Shown here one piece after another: positions 27,929 to 37,350 of a stretch of DNA of 64,000 bases (within the stretch, counting starts at the first letter, position 1; each line of letters begins with the position of its first letter). The DNA comes from Aureliella helgolandensis. Lineage in GTDB: Bacteria; Planctomycetota; Planctomycetia; Pirellulales; Pirellulaceae. Both the position numbers and the translations under genes were made by a program. Below the pieces are notes generated by a model. That model saw only the letters and a program-made list of their open reading frames with translations, was not told where the DNA came from and ran no database searches. The stretch covers positions 2,294,001 through 2,358,000 of the forward strand of contig NZ_CP036298.1 in the NCBI RefSeq assembly GCF_007752135.1, in the 5' to 3' direction.

Positions 27929-30172
27929 ATGGATGGAACAACGAGCAATCTCCCGCCTTCCGGATTCCAACCGGATCACAACTTTGCAGCAACTGCCTTC
28001 CCACCCGTAGATGGTTGGCCTGTCGAGAATTCAGCAGTCGCTTCGCTCGACACTCCCCTGCTGCGGCAAACGAAGTCCGAGATTAGAACGCTGGCTGCGG
28101 AAATTGCACAACTTGCGCATTCCCCCGTAAGTTTGGATGAGTTCTTTGCAGGCTTCCTACCAAGGCTATGCGCCGCTATGGGGGCTAAGGCAGCCGCTGC
28201 CTGGCGCTGTCCCAACTCCGACAATCTCCATCTGCCTGATGTGGCCTCGACGGTACCTCAGCCTCAGCTTTCAAATTCGGCCGGATCGTTCGTTTGTATC
28301 GCCGAGCACGCTATCCCTGCCTCCCTCCGGGATGGCACAGTCCCTACAGCCGGCCATCGGCGAATTTTGGAATGTGTGGTCGCAGAAGGCCAACCCGTTC
28401 TGGTGCCGCCGGGTAACGTTTCACTGGAAGCCGATCGGCCGAACAATCCGATCAACGATGCTTTGATTATCGTGCCGGTTCGCATTGAGGAGTCGGTCGC
28501 GTATTTGCTGGAAGTCGTACAACGTCCTGCAGGCGGGCCGACAGCCCAGCGTGGGTACCTGCGTTTCGTTGCTCAAATGGCCGACCTGATGTCGGATTAT
28601 TTGCGCCGTCAACAATTGCGTGAGTACGCCAACGAACGCTCTCTGGTGCACCGCGTTGAGTCCTTGTTGGTTGAAGTCGCTGGAGCATCCTCTGCACAGC
28701 AGCGACAACAACGAACCGTCGATGCCGTTTTAGAATTGGTCGACGGCGAGCAAGCGTTTCTGCTCTTCGAATCGGGGCGTCCGCGAGTCCGAGCCGTGAG
28801 CGGTATCGCAGCCTTTGACCCTCGCAGCCAATCGATACTTGCCGCTGAAGAGTTGGTAGGATGCCTCCTCAAACCGCCAGCCGATCCCCCAACTAAGACT
28901 GGCAAGTCACCCAGCCCTGAGTCCTGCCCTCCAATGCAGACACTTACTGCTTCGGACCGGCGGCAACCAGCCAAGCCGATTTCTGGCTCCGAACCGCACC
29001 AACGTCTGATCGATGCGTTCTGCCAATCGACAGGCTGTCAGTCGGCGATCTTCACCACGATCGATGCGCAGGCTGGTTGGTCCGCGCTCGTCACCCTATC
29101 TAGTCATGGGGCTACCGAAGACGTTACTGATGAGGCCCGTGAAGCAAGGTGCCAACAGGTACTGCAATCGCTCGGCGCAATCCTGGCAGGTACTACTCGT
29201 CCAGCTTGGGGGGCCACCATCTGTCGGAAGCTATTGGGCATCGGAAACGCTCAGGTTCAAAGTCGTCGGCAGGTTGCCGAACGTTGGCTAATGCGGGCCG
29301 CGTGCGTGGGGTTGCTATTCGCCGTGGGGCTCTTCCCCGTATCGCAAAATGTAACCGCCACCGCGACACTCCACCCCGCGGACAAACAGGCTTACTACGC
29401 TCCGCTCGCGGGGATCGTTACCGAAGTGCTAGTGAGCGAAGGGGAGGAGGTGACTGCTGGGCAGATACTCTTGCGGTTGACCAACCGGGATCTTGAAAGC
29501 CAGCTTGATGAGCTGCAAGGAGAGAGGCTCGTCACACGGGAGCGGATTGCCGAGAAGAACCATCAATTGAGTCTGGGGAGGGATCTCACGGCTCAGCAGA
29601 GCGACCAATTGGAAGGGGAGTTGCAGCAGTTGCGGATCTCCGAAGGCTCGCTCTCACAGCAACTGGAAATCGTTCGCGAGCAGATCCATAGCTTGGTCGT
29701 TACCGCAGCAGCCGATGGGAAAATTGCGTCCTGGGATGTCCGCAATCGATTACTAAACCGTCCTATTCGAGCCGGAGATCTGCTGTTGACCTCCTTCGCT
29801 CCCGAGTCACCTTGGGCCCTCCGCATCGCCATTCCCGACCATCGAGTGGGGCTTGTCACGGATGCCATGGAAGCATCCGCAGAAGGGGTGCGGGTGGAGT
29901 TTTCTCTGAGTAGCCATCCAGATCAACTCTGCGAGGGACTGGTCCATCGACTGGCCGCTCAGGCAGTCGTCGACAGGGAAAACGCGCCAAGTGGAACTCC
30001 ACCGCAACACGTGATTTATACCGATGCCGTTGTCTCTTCGGCAGTTCTGCCTCTCAAGAAAGATGGCGCTATCGCCCGCGCCAGCATTCACTGCGGTCAA
30101 GTTCCGGCTGCTTGGCTTGTCTTTCGCGATGCCTATTTAGCAACTCGCTCAAGCCTCCAGATGCTGTGGTAA
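27929..30172 (+). CDS. membrane-fusion protein with cytosolic GAF-like region and HlyD part
   Basis: 747 residues. The first ~450 have no signal peptide and look cytosolic: a GAF-like stretch (SLDEFFAGFLPRLCAAMGAK ... INDALIIVPVRIEESVAYLL), then a helix and a second GAF-like stretch (~220-440). One TM follows at ~453-471 (RAACVGLLFAVGLFPV). The periplasmic part has HlyD features: half-lipoyl YYAPLAGIVTEVLVSEGEEV at ~485, a coiled coil (~525-590), the return half-lipoyl and a beta-barrel. Membrane-fusion proteins link an inner-membrane pump to an outer pore. Here a ligand-sensing region seems to be built into one. It is upstream of a plain HlyD gene and an M50 gene in the same direction. Confidence 0.75.
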   Translation: MDGTTSNLPPSGFQPDHNFAATAFPPVDGWPVENSAVASLDTPLLRQTKSEIRTLAAEIAQLAHSPVSLDEFFAGFLPRLCAAMGAKAAAAWRCPNSDNLHLPDVASTVPQPQLSNSAGSFVCIAEHAIPASLRDGTVPTAGHRRILECVVAEGQPVLVPPGNVSLEADRPNNPINDALIIVPVRIEESVAYLLEVVQRPAGGPTAQRGYLRFVAQMADLMSDYLRRQQLREYANERSLVHRVESLLVEVAGASSAQQRQQRTVDAVLELVDGEQAFLLFESGRPRVRAVSGIAAFDPRSQSILAAEELVGCLLKPPADPPTKTGKSPSPESCPPMQTLTASDRRQPAKPISGSEPHQRLIDAFCQSTGCQSAIFTTIDAQAGWSALVTLSSHGATEDVTDEAREARCQQVLQSLGAILAGTTRPAWGATICRKLLGIGNAQVQSRRQVAERWLMRAACVGLLFAVGLFPVSQNVTATATLHPADKQAYYAPLAGIVTEVLVSEGEEVTAGQILLRLTNRDLESQLDELQGERLVTRERIAEKNHQLSLGRDLTAQQSDQLEGELQQLRISEGSLSQQLEIVREQIHSLVVTAAADGKIASWDVRNRLLNRPIRAGDLLLTSFAPESPWALRIAIPDHRVGLVTDAMEASAEGVRVEFSLSSHPDQLCEGLVHRLAAQAVVDRENAPSGTPPQHVIYTDAVVSSAVLPLKKDGAIARASIHCGQVPAAWLVFRDAYLATRSSLQMLW

Positions 30173-30205
30173 CCCAAGGGCACGGCCTATTCAGGAAAAC
30201 TGCAC

Positions 30206-31246
30206 ATGAAACATGAGAATCTGGTCCCACCACAACGCGTACTCGTGGTCTCCCTCACACTCTGGAGCGTTTGTCTCCTCGCAGGGGATGGTTTGCCACA
30301 TGCAGTGGCCCAGGAACGCCGGCCCGGTGCAGAGGTCACGCCCGAATTCGAGTTCTCAACGACGAGCACTCCTGCCAACGCACTTCCAGGAGACGTAGCT
30401 AGCGCCCGATCCCTAGCGGACGCTGCAGTAGGGCCGTCGACCGGTAGCTGGCTTCGCTTCAAGCAATGTCCCGTGCTGGTGGAACAGGCTGTCGACATTC
30501 CGGCGCTCGAGAGTGGAGTCGTCGAATCGCTCCCCATCAAATTGAATCAGAGTGTTACAAGCGGAGCGGTTGTGGCGCAGCTCGACAGCGAATTGGCGCA
30601 GCTGGAATTGCGTCTGGCCAAATTGCAACACGCTGCAGCCATGAATTTGGCACAGGATAATTCTGACGTCGACTTCCACCTGGTGGCATTGCAAGAAACA
30701 CAAGAGGAATTGTCGAGCTACGAAAAGATTAGCACCAGCGTGAGTGACTCGGAGATTCGACGCAAGACGATGGAAGTTGGCAAAGCGCGCTTGGCACTCC
30801 TCCGGACGCAACAGGCTTTGTCAAGAGCCGGCTTGGAATCTGAAATGAAAAGCGCGGGGGTGGAAGCGGCTCAAAAACGTCTCGAACGTCGACGCGTTGA
30901 GTCGCCCATTGACGGAGTCGTGGCTGCTATTCATATGCATGCAGGACAATGGGTGCAAGCTGGGCAGCCTATCGTGCGCGTCGAAAATATGAGTCAATTG
31001 ATTGCAGATGCCCTCGTTCCAATCGGTGACGTGGACCTTTCCACTATCGTGGGATCTGAAGTCCGTGCGTGCATGACAACCCCCGAGGGAGAGCTGCAGT
31101 TCAAGGGACGCGTAACCTCCTTTGATCATAAGGTCAGCGGGCAAGGGCTGGTGAGAATCCATTCCCGCATTGAGAACGTTCAAAAAGCAGGGCAATGGCA
31201 AGTTCTGCCCGGCATGACGATTGATCTGTTGGTAGCCCAACCATGA
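30206..31246 (+). CDS. HlyD-family periplasmic adaptor
   Basis: 346 residues with a signal peptide or membrane anchor (RVLVVSLTLWSVCLLAGDGL). HlyD/RND-adaptor order: half-lipoyl (VDIPALESGVVESLPIKLNQ), helical hairpin (~130-240; LRLAKLQHAAAMNLAQDNSD onward), second half-lipoyl (RVESPIDGVVAAIHMHAGQW) and a beta-barrel (ADALVPIGDVDLSTIVGSEV). It probably bridges the inner-membrane M50 partner to the periplasm or outer membrane. Its last bases overlap the start of the M50 gene as ATGA, so the two are translationally coupled and probably form one complex. Confidence 0.87.
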   Translation: MKHENLVPPQRVLVVSLTLWSVCLLAGDGLPHAVAQERRPGAEVTPEFEFSTTSTPANALPGDVASARSLADAAVGPSTGSWLRFKQCPVLVEQAVDIPALESGVVESLPIKLNQSVTSGAVVAQLDSELAQLELRLAKLQHAAAMNLAQDNSDVDFHLVALQETQEELSSYEKISTSVSDSEIRRKTMEVGKARLALLRTQQALSRAGLESEMKSAGVEAAQKRLERRRVESPIDGVVAAIHMHAGQWVQAGQPIVRVENMSQLIADALVPIGDVDLSTIVGSEVRACMTTPEGELQFKGRVTSFDHKVSGQGLVRIHSRIENVQKAGQWQVLPGMTIDLLVAQP

Positions 31247-33561
31247 GTCAACCGAGAGCAGAGAGCCCGGTACTGAATCAACACTCCCAACTGCTTGCCC
31301 GCTGCGACCTTAGGATTGAGGCCTGCAACGGATCGGGGCATTCCCACGCTCCGGGTAGAACCGATTGCTGGAATGTGCTCGACCCCATAACGCGTCAGAG
31401 CTATCGCGTCGGCTGGATTGAGCGGTGGTTGTTGACCCGTCCTCGTCGCTCGCACTCACTTGAGCAGCTCTACCAAATGCTCCGCCGCGAATACCCCGAG
31501 TTGTCCATACTTCCCGAACAGTTCCTGTCGTTGGCAGCCAACTTCCAACAATTAGGACTGCTTCGAGTTCAAGGGACGCCAACACCCCTGAAGCCTAAAT
31601 CCAATGGATTTCAAAGCTGGTTATCCAGCACCGTCGCTTGGCAGATTCGCGGTATTCAACCGGACGCAATCCTGTCGCGATTTGCGCCCCGCTTGGACAT
31701 CCTGTTTTCTCGGAACGCTGTCCTGTTGTGGATCGCTGCGGCATTGATGACTGCCTGCGGCGTGGCCATGGAGTTTCAACGCTTGAAGAGTCAGGCGGGG
31801 CAATGGGATTGGTTGTTAAGTCCTGCCAGTGGTGGGCTGTTGGTCGCCGTGTTCATCGCTACCCGAGCAATCCATGAATTGGGGCATGCGATGGTTTGCA
31901 AACGCTACGGCGTCCGCGTCCCTGACATAGGGTTGTTCATCATTCTGGGGGCTCCTTGTGTCTACTGCGATGTTTCTGAGAGTTGGCAGTTGGCGAATCG
32001 CTGGCAACGCGCTGCCGTCGCTGCTGCCGGGATGTACTCCGAAATGCTGGTGGCAACTCTGGCCGGATGCGTCTGGCTGGCGACGATCGAGGGCCCACTG
32101 AATACACTCGCATTGCAAACCATGTTTGTCTGTTCCATCAGCACGCTGTTGATCAACGCAAACCCCTTGATGAAATTCGACGGGTACTACCTCCTCGCTG
32201 ACTGGCTCGATGAGGTGAATTTGCGTGGCAAGGCTGACCGGCTCGCGCTGGTCTGGCTCCACGCCCTTGCGCTGGGGCGTTCGAATCGGCCCGCTGTCAT
32301 GCCAGGGCACTCGCCGGAGCAGGGGAAACTTCCCCAGAAAGAGCATCTCACACGCGTTTCCGAATGGGAAGCGGGCCACACTGCTGAGATTGCTGGGGCC
32401 AGTGGACCGCACTTCGCCCACAAGTCTCTTTTGCTAGTGTTCAGTTTTGCTAGTTGGCTTTATCGGGCTGGTCTGTCACTCTCCATTGCGGCAGTGATTG
32501 TTTCAATCTACGCCAGTTGGAACTTTGCCTGGGGAGGTCGTGCGATGGCCGCAATTATTCTGTTCTCATGGTGGGTCTTACCAATCTCCCGTTTCAGCCA
32601 CAGCCTCTACCAGGAAGCCTCGCGAATGCAGCGGCGGTGGCGTCTGTTTTTGCTGGCGGCGGTATTCCTGGTGGCGTTGGCGGCCCTGCCGGTGCCAACT
32701 CGAAAGTTCGCTAGTGGATGGATTCAACCCGCACAGACCCAAGGCGTGTTTGCCAGCACGACAGCGAAGATGATGGAATGCCGCATCCATGATGGACAAC
32801 AGGTGCAAGCGGGACAACTTCTATTTCGACTGTCGAATCAAGAGCTGGCGATGCGATTGACGCAGCGCAGCGCTGCATCGGAGCAGGCCGTCGCTCGAGA
32901 GTCCTCCATTCGTCGGCAACGCGACATGCACGGCTTCGACCTGGACCTAACTCCCTACGAGGCGGATCGAAAGACAACTCAGATTCTGTATGAAAATACA
33001 AAGCGAGAACATCAATCGTTGTTCGTGTCGGCTCGGATTCCTGGATATGTTCTCGCCCAGACTGTTCCCAACGCCGAAGGTCCGTCGCGCTCCGACCAAA
33101 CAGTACCAGACGCAACGTGGTGCAGCCCCGCCGAAGTCGGACGGGTTGTCCCGGAAGGTGCCTTGTTGGCCACCATCTGCAGTGAAGCGATGCTGGCGGT
33201 TATTCCTTTGACGGATCGTCAGCTGTCGGTCGTTGCTGCAGGTACCCAGGTCAAACTGCGGGTCGCCAATCCCGCTGGAAAGGTGGTGCAAGGGAGAGTC
33301 GCGGCAGTCGTTCAACGCGATGAAGTCGGTTTTCTCGCCAACTCGGACGATCACGCCGCTTTCCACGCCCAGGAGTCCATTCAGTCTAGGACATCTGGCA
33401 ATAGCTATGCTGCCATCGTGGAAATGCCCACTTGGGACAGTCCGCAGCAGCGCCCCTTTCCGGGGGCGACCGTGGATGCGGTCTTTGCAGCACCTTCACA
33501 AACCGTGTTTTCCCTTGCTATCGACTGGCTAAAAACCAATCTGAGGTTCTTGGCGGACTGA
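31243..33561 (+). CDS. M50-type membrane metalloprotease with C-terminal lipoyl-like adaptor domain
   Basis: 772 residues. An N-terminal winged/PqqD-like region (~1-110; RSHSLEQLYQMLRREYPELS) precedes TM helices. AIHELGHAMVCKRYG gives H211-E212-x2-H215, the M50 zinc site, and NANPLMKFDGYY gives the third ligand Asp313, as in YydH-like 'putative peptide zinc metalloproteases'. More TMs follow (~405-490), then a single-pass segment and a lipoyl/HlyD-like domain with coiled coil (~500-740; KMMECRIHDGQQVQAGQLLF). It may cut or export a peptide or lipoprotein and carries its own adaptor domain. Starts inside the HlyD stop codon. Confidence 0.87.
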   Translation: MSQPRAESPVLNQHSQLLARCDLRIEACNGSGHSHAPGRTDCWNVLDPITRQSYRVGWIERWLLTRPRRSHSLEQLYQMLRREYPELSILPEQFLSLAANFQQLGLLRVQGTPTPLKPKSNGFQSWLSSTVAWQIRGIQPDAILSRFAPRLDILFSRNAVLLWIAAALMTACGVAMEFQRLKSQAGQWDWLLSPASGGLLVAVFIATRAIHELGHAMVCKRYGVRVPDIGLFIILGAPCVYCDVSESWQLANRWQRAAVAAAGMYSEMLVATLAGCVWLATIEGPLNTLALQTMFVCSISTLLINANPLMKFDGYYLLADWLDEVNLRGKADRLALVWLHALALGRSNRPAVMPGHSPEQGKLPQKEHLTRVSEWEAGHTAEIAGASGPHFAHKSLLLVFSFASWLYRAGLSLSIAAVIVSIYASWNFAWGGRAMAAIILFSWWVLPISRFSHSLYQEASRMQRRWRLFLLAAVFLVALAALPVPTRKFASGWIQPAQTQGVFASTTAKMMECRIHDGQQVQAGQLLFRLSNQELAMRLTQRSAASEQAVARESSIRRQRDMHGFDLDLTPYEADRKTTQILYENTKREHQSLFVSARIPGYVLAQTVPNAEGPSRSDQTVPDATWCSPAEVGRVVPEGALLATICSEAMLAVIPLTDRQLSVVAAGTQVKLRVANPAGKVVQGRVAAVVQRDEVGFLANSDDHAAFHAQESIQSRTSGNSYAAIVEMPTWDSPQQRPFPGATVDAVFAAPSQTVFSLAIDWLKTNLRFLAD

Positions 33562-33708
33562 TTTCAGGCCGACCCTCCGCTGCTGTGGGACGCTTTGCCC
33601 CTCTTCCCCCTCCTTTTCCTGATACCGCTTGCCCCACCCACTGCTGCGCGTGACAATGGGGGGCACAAGATCCAATGGAACGGCGATAGGGAACGGCCAG
33701 CAATCCGC

Positions 33709-33729
33709 CAGGATCGTTCGGCGATCCTG
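33709..33729 (+). other. perfect 8-bp hairpin downstream of M50 gene
   Basis: CAGGATCG and CGATCCTG flank a TTCGG loop, 150 bp after the M50 stop. A stable UUCG-type loop fits an RNA 3'-end structure, but there is no T-run after it. It may end or protect the transcript, or be a chance palindrome. Confidence 0.35.
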
Positions 33730-33943
33730 ATCCACCATACTGATCCACCCTACTGGGCCATCGGGCACGCGAATGCCATTCCTTCAGGCTGTGCGCCCGA
33801 TGCGTTTCCGGAAAGATAGGGGCAACGACTCTTTGGTGTCGCAGTTGCGACGCTCCCACCGAGCCCTACCAGGATCTCCTGCCCTTGCACTCCGCCTGTG
33901 CCAACTTTATCCGAATATGAACAATTGCCGGACGATAAATACC

Positions 33944-35011
33944 ATGAAATGCACTCTGATCACGAAACGCTGGCTTCAAAGTGGACTCGGTTTCGCGACC
34001 ATTATTCTCGCCCACTCTTCCGTGCTCCCCCTGCCATTGATTGCAGAAGACGATGCTCAGAAGTACAACGACGGCATCGTGGAGGTTCCGCTGGGGCTCA
34101 AGCCGCTCCCGAATGTTAAAGACAATCCACTCACCCCGGAGAAGCTCGCACTGGGGCGACAGCTGTACTTTGATCCACGTCTCTCGTCGGACATGACCGT
34201 CTCGTGCGCGAGCTGCCACGATCCTAAAAAGGGCTGGTCCAACGGCGATGCAACCGCGGTGGGCATTGATGGCCAGCGCGGTGGACGAAGCGCCCCGACG
34301 ATCCTGAATACTGCGTACCAGCAATTTCAGTTCTGGGATGGCCGCGCGGGCTCACTGGAGGAACAAGCGTTAGGACCGATCGAGAATCCCATTGAAATGA
34401 ATCTTCCCATTGAGGAAGCGGTCCAAAGAATTGCCGATATTGAGGGTTATCAAACTCAATTCAAAAAAGTGTTCGGAGAGGGAGTGACTCGGGAGAATCT
34501 TGCACGAGCCATCGCTGCTTACGAATGCACCATTCTTTCCGGCAATGCCCCCTACGATCGGTTTAAGGCTGGCGATACAACCGCGCTATCCGAACAGGCT
34601 CAGCTAGGGATGAAGTTGTTTTTTGGCAAAGCGAATTGTTCCGGTTGCCACAGTGGCCCCAACTTTACGGATAACGGATTCCATAACCTGGGCGTTAACT
34701 TTCATGGGGAGACTCCAGATTTAGGCCGAGAGGTGATAAGTAAGCTGGCTGGAGATCGGGGTGCCTTCAAGACACCCACCCTTCGCGATATCGCCCGCAC
34801 TGCACCGTACATGCACGATGGAAGCCTAGCGACGCTAGAAGAAGTCGTCGAGCACTACAATCGCGGCGCCGTGGCCAACGAGTTTCTGGACGAAGAGATT
34901 TTCCCGCTCAAACTCACCGACGAAAAGAAAGCCGCACTCGTTGCTTTTATGCGTGAGGGGCTGACCAGCGATAGCTACCCCGATCATGAGCCTCCCACCC
35001 TGCCTGAATAG
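33944..35011 (+). CDS. di-haem cytochrome c peroxidase (MauG/CcpA-like)
   Basis: 355 residues from ATG 33944, chosen because it gives a signal peptide (MKCTLITKRWLQSGLGFATI ... LIAED); earlier starts add a charged leader. The first haem site is CASCHDPKKGW and the second CSGCHSGPNFTDNGFHNLG. RSAPTILNTAYQQFQFWDGR and TPYMHDGSLATLEEVVEHYN are conserved blocks of the bacterial di-haem peroxidase/MauG family; the Met of YMHDG is a usual haem ligand. Periplasmic. It may remove H2O2 or oxidise a protein partner. The gene stands between the M50 operon and a propeller gene and is not clearly tied to either. Confidence 0.9.
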   Translation: MKCTLITKRWLQSGLGFATIILAHSSVLPLPLIAEDDAQKYNDGIVEVPLGLKPLPNVKDNPLTPEKLALGRQLYFDPRLSSDMTVSCASCHDPKKGWSNGDATAVGIDGQRGGRSAPTILNTAYQQFQFWDGRAGSLEEQALGPIENPIEMNLPIEEAVQRIADIEGYQTQFKKVFGEGVTRENLARAIAAYECTILSGNAPYDRFKAGDTTALSEQAQLGMKLFFGKANCSGCHSGPNFTDNGFHNLGVNFHGETPDLGREVISKLAGDRGAFKTPTLRDIARTAPYMHDGSLATLEEVVEHYNRGAVANEFLDEEIFPLKLTDEKKAALVAFMREGLTSDSYPDHEPPTLPE

Positions 35012-35160
35012 CATCGCAGATCCGAGAAGCTGTCGCGCCGCGATGGCTCACCGCAATTCCACCAGTTGCACCGACCCCCACAAACCTTCTGTTTGCCTTG
35101 GTATTCCTTGAGTGAACGAACCGACGTCCTTTAGTCACAACAACTAGATTTCAGGAGAAT

Positions 35161-36435
35161 ATGCACGTGAAGATTTCACGATTTGTTGCCCTACTCGCTG
35201 TAATAGCACTCTCTTCCAACCTGCTTCCTCTCACCTCCTTCGCTCAAGAAGAAGCAGCTCCTGCGGCTGCAGCTGCCGAGGAAACTAAGGCAGAAGCTCC
35301 TCCAGCGGAAGAGAAAGCCGCGGAACCACCTGCAGCTGAAGAAAAACCTGCCGCCGAGCCTGCAGAGAAACCTGCGGAAGAAGCACCAGCCGAAGAGGAA
35401 AAACCAGCTGCCGAAAAGGAAGAGAAAGCCGCCGAACCCGCTAAGGAAGAAGCTGCTAAGGAAAAACCCGCCAAGGAGGAAGCTGCTCCTGACCTGCTCA
35501 AAGCTCAAGTCATTTTGGAGGATCTCAACAACCCTTGTGGCGTGGCGATTCAACCGGAAACAGGCACCATCTTTGTCGCCGATTCCGGCAATCACCAAAT
35601 TGTTAAAATCGAAGACGGCAAAGCTGTTGCGGTCATTACCGATTTTCCCAAAGACGTTTACGGAAAAGGCCCCAAGGTCAACATCGGACCATTGGGAATG
35701 CACTTCCTCGATAAGAACACTCTCATCGTCGGTGGTGGAGGTATGCCCGATGGTGAAGAGCTTCTGCGTGCCTACAAGCTCCCCGAAGATGGCTCGGCGA
35801 TCAAAGCCGATGCAATGAGCGTCTCCTTCAAGCTGGCTGAAACCGATGAAGTCAAGGGCGAAGGGAATTTCTACGCCCTGGCCAGCAACGGCGAAGCGAT
35901 CTTCGTTTCCTGCAACGGCGACGATACCAAGGGATGGGTCGCGCGTGCAGCAATTAAAGATGGCACCATCGCGGATTACGAACGGTACTTGGCTACCAAA
36001 GAAGCTACCGATGTCGATGCACCTGTCGGAATGACGTTCAGCCCAGAAGGGTATCTCGTCGTGGGCCAAATGGGAGAGATCAATGTCCCTGGTGACAGCT
36101 TGATCACCTTCTATGATGCTGCCAGCAAAAAGATGCTGCTGAATATCCCCACCGGTCTGCATGACATCAGCGGCATCGCTTACAGCGGTCGCGGCCAAAT
36201 GTACGTCATCGATTATGCATGGGCCGATTCGACCCAAGGGGGACTATTCCAAGTTCTCGAAGATGAATCGACCGAATCAAAGATTCGCACCAAGAAATTG
36301 CTGTCGCTCGACAAGCCAACCGCGATGGCGTTTGATTCCGATGGCTCTCTGCTAATTACCGTTATCGGTGAAGCCGATGAAGAGGCCAACAGTAAGGGAC
36401 AATTGATCCGCGTGCCAGCCAACGCGGAGCTGTAG
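35161..36435 (+). CDS. exported beta-propeller protein with Ala/Glu/Pro-rich leader
   Basis: 424 residues. AGGAGA lies just before the ATG. Signal peptide (ISRFVALLAVIALSSNLLPL), then about 80 residues of AEEKPA/EEAPAE-type low-complexity sequence (~32-110), then a six-bladed NHL-like propeller (NPCGVAIQPETGTIFVADSG, HDISGIAYSGRGQMYVIDYA, PTAMAFDSDGSLLITVIGEA). The acidic linker could hold the propeller away from the membrane or cell wall. The antisense strand is open for 348 codons because of codon bias; that frame is not a gene. A good terminator follows at 36464. Confidence 0.8.
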   Translation: MHVKISRFVALLAVIALSSNLLPLTSFAQEEAAPAAAAAEETKAEAPPAEEKAAEPPAAEEKPAAEPAEKPAEEAPAEEEKPAAEKEEKAAEPAKEEAAKEKPAKEEAAPDLLKAQVILEDLNNPCGVAIQPETGTIFVADSGNHQIVKIEDGKAVAVITDFPKDVYGKGPKVNIGPLGMHFLDKNTLIVGGGGMPDGEELLRAYKLPEDGSAIKADAMSVSFKLAETDEVKGEGNFYALASNGEAIFVSCNGDDTKGWVARAAIKDGTIADYERYLATKEATDVDAPVGMTFSPEGYLVVGQMGEINVPGDSLITFYDAASKKMLLNIPTGLHDISGIAYSGRGQMYVIDYAWADSTQGGLFQVLEDESTESKIRTKKLLSLDKPTAMAFDSDGSLLITVIGEADEEANSKGQLIRVPANAEL

Positions 36436-36463
36436 CCACCGCTGTCTTCAGCGACACAAGCCG

Positions 36464-36484
36464 AACTCGCCAGCGAGTTTTTTT
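36464..36484 (+). terminator. rho-independent terminator after propeller gene
   Basis: ACTCG / CGAGT stem (with flanking A-T and C-G pairs) around CCAG, followed by seven T. It lies 29 bp after the stop codon. The right arm can also pair with CTCGCTGGC at 36493-36501, giving a competing 9-bp stem. Confidence 0.75.
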
Positions 36485-36589
36485 CAGCCCGAACTCGCTG
36501 GCATGATCTATCCAGTGACTTCCCCATGAGGGGAGTCACTGTTCCGCCAACAGCAGGTTCAAAGCCCACCACGCGCCCCAGTGGTTTCA

Positions 36590-37259
36590 ATCGCAACCCG
36601 CCGCGTGAGCAAGGAGAGTTGATCGCCGCTACAACGCAAACAAAGAGCTAGCTCCACAGTCAAACTAAAACACTCCGCAATCTCCTCCCGCCGTGCAACG
36701 GTCTTTTACAATCGCAACCCGCCGCGTGAGCAAGGAGAGTTGATCGCCGCTACAACGCAAACAAAGAGCTAGCTCCACAGTCAAACTAAAACACTCCGCA
36801 ATCTCCTCCCGCCGTGCAACGGTCTGTTACAATCGCCACCCGCCGCGTAGGCAAGGAGAGTTGATCGCCGCTACATCGCAATCAAAGAGCTAGCTCCACA
36901 GTCAAACTAAAACACTCCGCAATCTCCTCCCGCCGTGCAACGGTCTGTTACAATCGCCACCCGCCGCGTGAGCAAGGAGAGTTGATCGCCGCTACATCGC
37001 AAACAAAGAGCTACCTCCACAGTCAAACTAAAACACTCCGCAATCTCCTCCCGCCGTGCAACGGTCTGTTACAATCGCAACCCGCCGCGTGAGCAAGGAG
37101 AGTTGATCGCCGCTACAACGCAAACAAAGAGCTAGCTCCACAGTCAAACTAAAACACTCCTCAAACCCCCTCCCCAGTGCAACGGCCTGTAGCAATCGCT
37201 ACCCGCCGCGTGAGCAAGGAGAGGTAGTGTCCACGATAGGGCAGTTTAAGGATGCTACC
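36590..37259. repeat. tandem array A: five 121-bp units plus partial sixth
   Basis: Units begin ATCGCAACCC or ATCGCCACCC at 36590, 36711, 36832, 36953 and 37074, with a sixth, diverged copy from 37195 (ATCGCTACCC). Spacing is exactly 121 bp. Units are nearly identical, with a few substitutions, so the array is recent or kept uniform. Each starts with CGCCGCGTGAGCAAGG. The sixth copy alone keeps the ending GGATGCTACCTCC and a 10-bp imperfect hairpin (37223-37232 with 37250-37259). No protein is predicted: 121 is not a multiple of three and frames break. Confidence 0.9.
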
Positions 37260-37290
37260 TCCACGGTAACATTCAAATTGTTATTCAATC

Positions 37291-37350
37291 AACAGCCGCC
37301 TAAGCAAGGCACGAGTGGTTTTCGCTAGCGAGCGGTTGAGAGAGCTACCT
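37291..37350. repeat. degenerate copy of array core
   Basis: AACAGCCGCCTAAGCAAGG ... GAGAGAGCTACCT keeps the order and spacing of the array core (CAACCCGCCGCGTGAGCAAGG ... GATGCTACCT) with several changes. It follows directly on array A. Confidence 0.5.

Noticed and set aside
35191-36237. 348-codon frame antisense to the propeller gene
   Set aside because: It is open because of codon bias on the real strand. It is Ser/Phe/Gly-rich where the sense strand is Ala/Glu/Lys-rich and has no domain.
36590-37259. CRISPR array
   Set aside because: The whole 121-bp unit is conserved, including the part that would be a spacer, and no cas gene is present. The same holds for the 241-bp array.
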